Origin: Pseudomonas sp.
GTDB lineage: Bacteria; Pseudomonadota; Gammaproteobacteria; Pseudomonadales; Pseudomonadaceae
DNA: 5,600 nucleotides
Reading direction: 5' to 3'
NCBI GenBank assembly: GCA_003527165.1
Contig: DPSI01000483.1
Location: 1-5,600 of the forward strand
The translations under genes and the position numbers were made by a program. Below the pieces are notes generated by a model, which was not told the origin of the DNA, did no database searches, and saw only the letters and a program-made list of their open reading frames with translations. Below, one piece after another: positions 4,533-5,600 of the stretch. Position 1 is the first letter of the stretch. Each line of letters starts with the position of its first letter.

Positions 4533-5600
4533 TCATTGCTCCGGTTTCCAGCGTTTGAGCAGCAGCGCATTGCTGACCACGCTCACGCTGGACAGCGCCA
4601 TCGCCGCCCCGGCCACCACCGGGCTGAGAAAACCGAAGGCCGCCAGCGGGATGCCCACCAGGTTGTAGATGAAGGCCCAGAACAGGTTTTGCTGGATCTT
4701 GCGATAGGTGTGGCGACTGATCTCCAGCGCGGCCGGCACCAGGCGTGGATCGCCGCGCATCAGGGTGATGCCGGCGGCATGCATCGCCACGTCGGTTCCA
4801 CCGCCCATGGCGATGCCGACATCGGCGGCGGCCAGTGCCGGCGCGTCGTTGATGCCGTCGCCGACCATCGCCACTACCGCGCCGTTATTCTTCAATTCGG
4901 CGACCGTGGCGGCTTTGTCCGCTGGCAACACCTCGGCGTGCACGCTGTCGATCTGTAGCGCTTCGGCCACCACGTGGGCGCTGCCGCGGTTGTCGCCGGT
5001 GATCAGGTGGCTGCGGATATGTCGGGCGTTAAGGGCTGCTACCGCCTCGGCCGCGCCGTCCTTGAGGCTGTCACCAAAGGCGAACAGACCGAGCACGCGC
5101 GGCTGTGGCGCCGTTTCGATCAGCCAGGACAAGGTCCGCCCCTCGGTCTCCCACTGCTGGGCCTGGTCGGCCAGTTCGCCCGGCTTGAGCCCGTTGTCAT
5201 CCAGCAGCCGTCGATTGCCCAGGGCCAGTGCGCGGCCATCGAGCTCACCGGAGATGCCGCGCCCGGTTAGCGATTGGCTCCGGTTGACGTCCGCGACCGC
5301 CAGGTTCAGTTCCTCGCAGCGCTCCAGCACTGCACGGGCGAGCGGGTGTTCACTGCCACGTTGCAGCGCACCGGCCTGGCGCAGCAGCGCCGCTTCATCG
5401 CCATCAAGGGCGTGCAGATGGACGATGCGCGGTTTGCCAGAAGTCAGGGTGCCGGTTTTGTCGAAGGCCACCGCGGTGACGGCATGGGCGACTTCCAGTG
5501 CCTCGGCGTCCTTGATCAAAATGCCGTGCCGCGCGGCGACGCCAGTGCCGGCCATGATCGCCGCGGGTGTAGCCAGGCCCAGGGCGCAGGGGCAGGCGAT
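4533..5600 (-). CDS. copA: Cu+-exporting P1B-type ATPase CopA/CueA (partial, N-terminal part outside the window)
   Basis: This inner-membrane pump uses ATP to export Cu+ from the cytoplasm. Only the C-terminal 355 residues are inside the window. In visible numbering they begin within the sixth transmembrane helix at the CPC metal site (residues 3-5). Then follow the phosphorylation motif DKTGTLT (D47), the nucleotide-binding SEHPLARA (H85), GRGISG (113-118), TGDN (201-204) and the hinge GDGINDAP (247-254). Two last helices carry YN (Y312-N313) and MALSS (M334, S337-S338). CPC, YN and MxxSS together mark Cu+ specificity (P1B-1) rather than Zn or Cd. The missing part should contain the cytosolic metal-binding domains, the first helices and the actuator domain with TGE. 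The gene precedes cueR on the same strand, matching the P. putida cueAR operon, where it is called cueA. Its CueR-controlled promoter must lie beyond 5600. Confidence 0.95.
   Translation of the reverse strand: MACPCALGLATPAAIMAGTGVAARHGILIKDAEALEVAHAVTAVAFDKTGTLTSGKPRIVHLHALDGDEAALLRQAGALQRGSEHPLARAVLERCEELNLAVADVNRSQSLTGRGISGELDGRALALGNRRLLDDNGLKPGELADQAQQWETEGRTLSWLIETAPQPRVLGLFAFGDSLKDGAAEAVAALNARHIRSHLITGDNRGSAHVVAEALQIDSVHAEVLPADKAATVAELKNNGAVVAMVGDGINDAPALAAADVGIAMGGGTDVAMHAAGITLMRGDPRLVPAALEISRHTYRKIQQNLFWAFIYNLVGIPLAAFGFLSPVVAGAAMALSSVSVVSNALLLKRWKPEQ

Noticed and set aside
4087..4668. Plus-strand open frames opposite cueR and copA (also 4536-4958 and 4974-5270)
   Set aside because: They are antisense to genes with complete catalytic or metal-binding motifs, and their translations show no family features.
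1..5600. CRISPR array, tRNA, insertion-sequence ends or phage/defence genes
   Set aside because: No regularly spaced direct repeats, cloverleaf-like segments, transposase motifs or recognisable defence domains were seen on either strand; every substantial coding region has a housekeeping, stress or metal role except the small protein at 801-1046.

Overview
The window looks like chromosomal DNA from a high-GC gammaproteobacterium of the Pseudomonas/Stutzerimonas group. The evidence is protein-level resemblance recalled from memory. The ferritin closely matches the P. aeruginosa FtnA/BfrA type, the RIO-type kinase matches the pseudomonad form, and the copper ATPase followed by CueR reproduces the P. 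putida cueAR order. No rRNA, tRNA, CRISPR array, insertion sequence or prophage gene was seen. Coding density is high and all recognised genes look intact, apart from the two cut by the window edges.

Layout. Positions 1-2133 (minus strand) hold a likely DNA-repair cluster, read from right to left: ada (1096-2133), a small uncharacterised protein (801-1046) and a TatD-family hydrolase (1-766, 3' end outside the window). Gaps of 49 and 34 bases suggest co-transcription. A 158-base divergent region (2134-2291) carries a match to the Ada operator core next to a plausible ada promoter. To its right a RIO1-type atypical kinase (2292-3182) runs on the plus strand. A 329-base gene-free gap (3183-3511) follows, with two hairpins and several GAACG/CGTTC words. 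Then comes a ferritin of the bacterioferritin family (3512-3976, plus strand). It faces a convergent copper module on the minus strand: the C-terminal 355 residues of a Cu+-exporting P1B ATPase (4533-5600, 5' end outside) followed by the copper-sensing MerR-family regulator CueR (4027-4425).

How they work together. Ada repairs alkylated DNA and, once methylated, should bind the box in front of its own gene, raising expression of itself and possibly of the small protein and TatD. CueR senses Cu+ and would activate the ATPase promoter, which lies outside the window. The ferritin stores iron. The overall theme is stress and metal homeostasis, in ordinary housekeeping modules. I do not see strong evidence for a new multi-gene system. 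The least explained items are the 81-residue protein between ada and tatD, the structured gap before the ferritin gene, and an A8 tract at the start of cueR.
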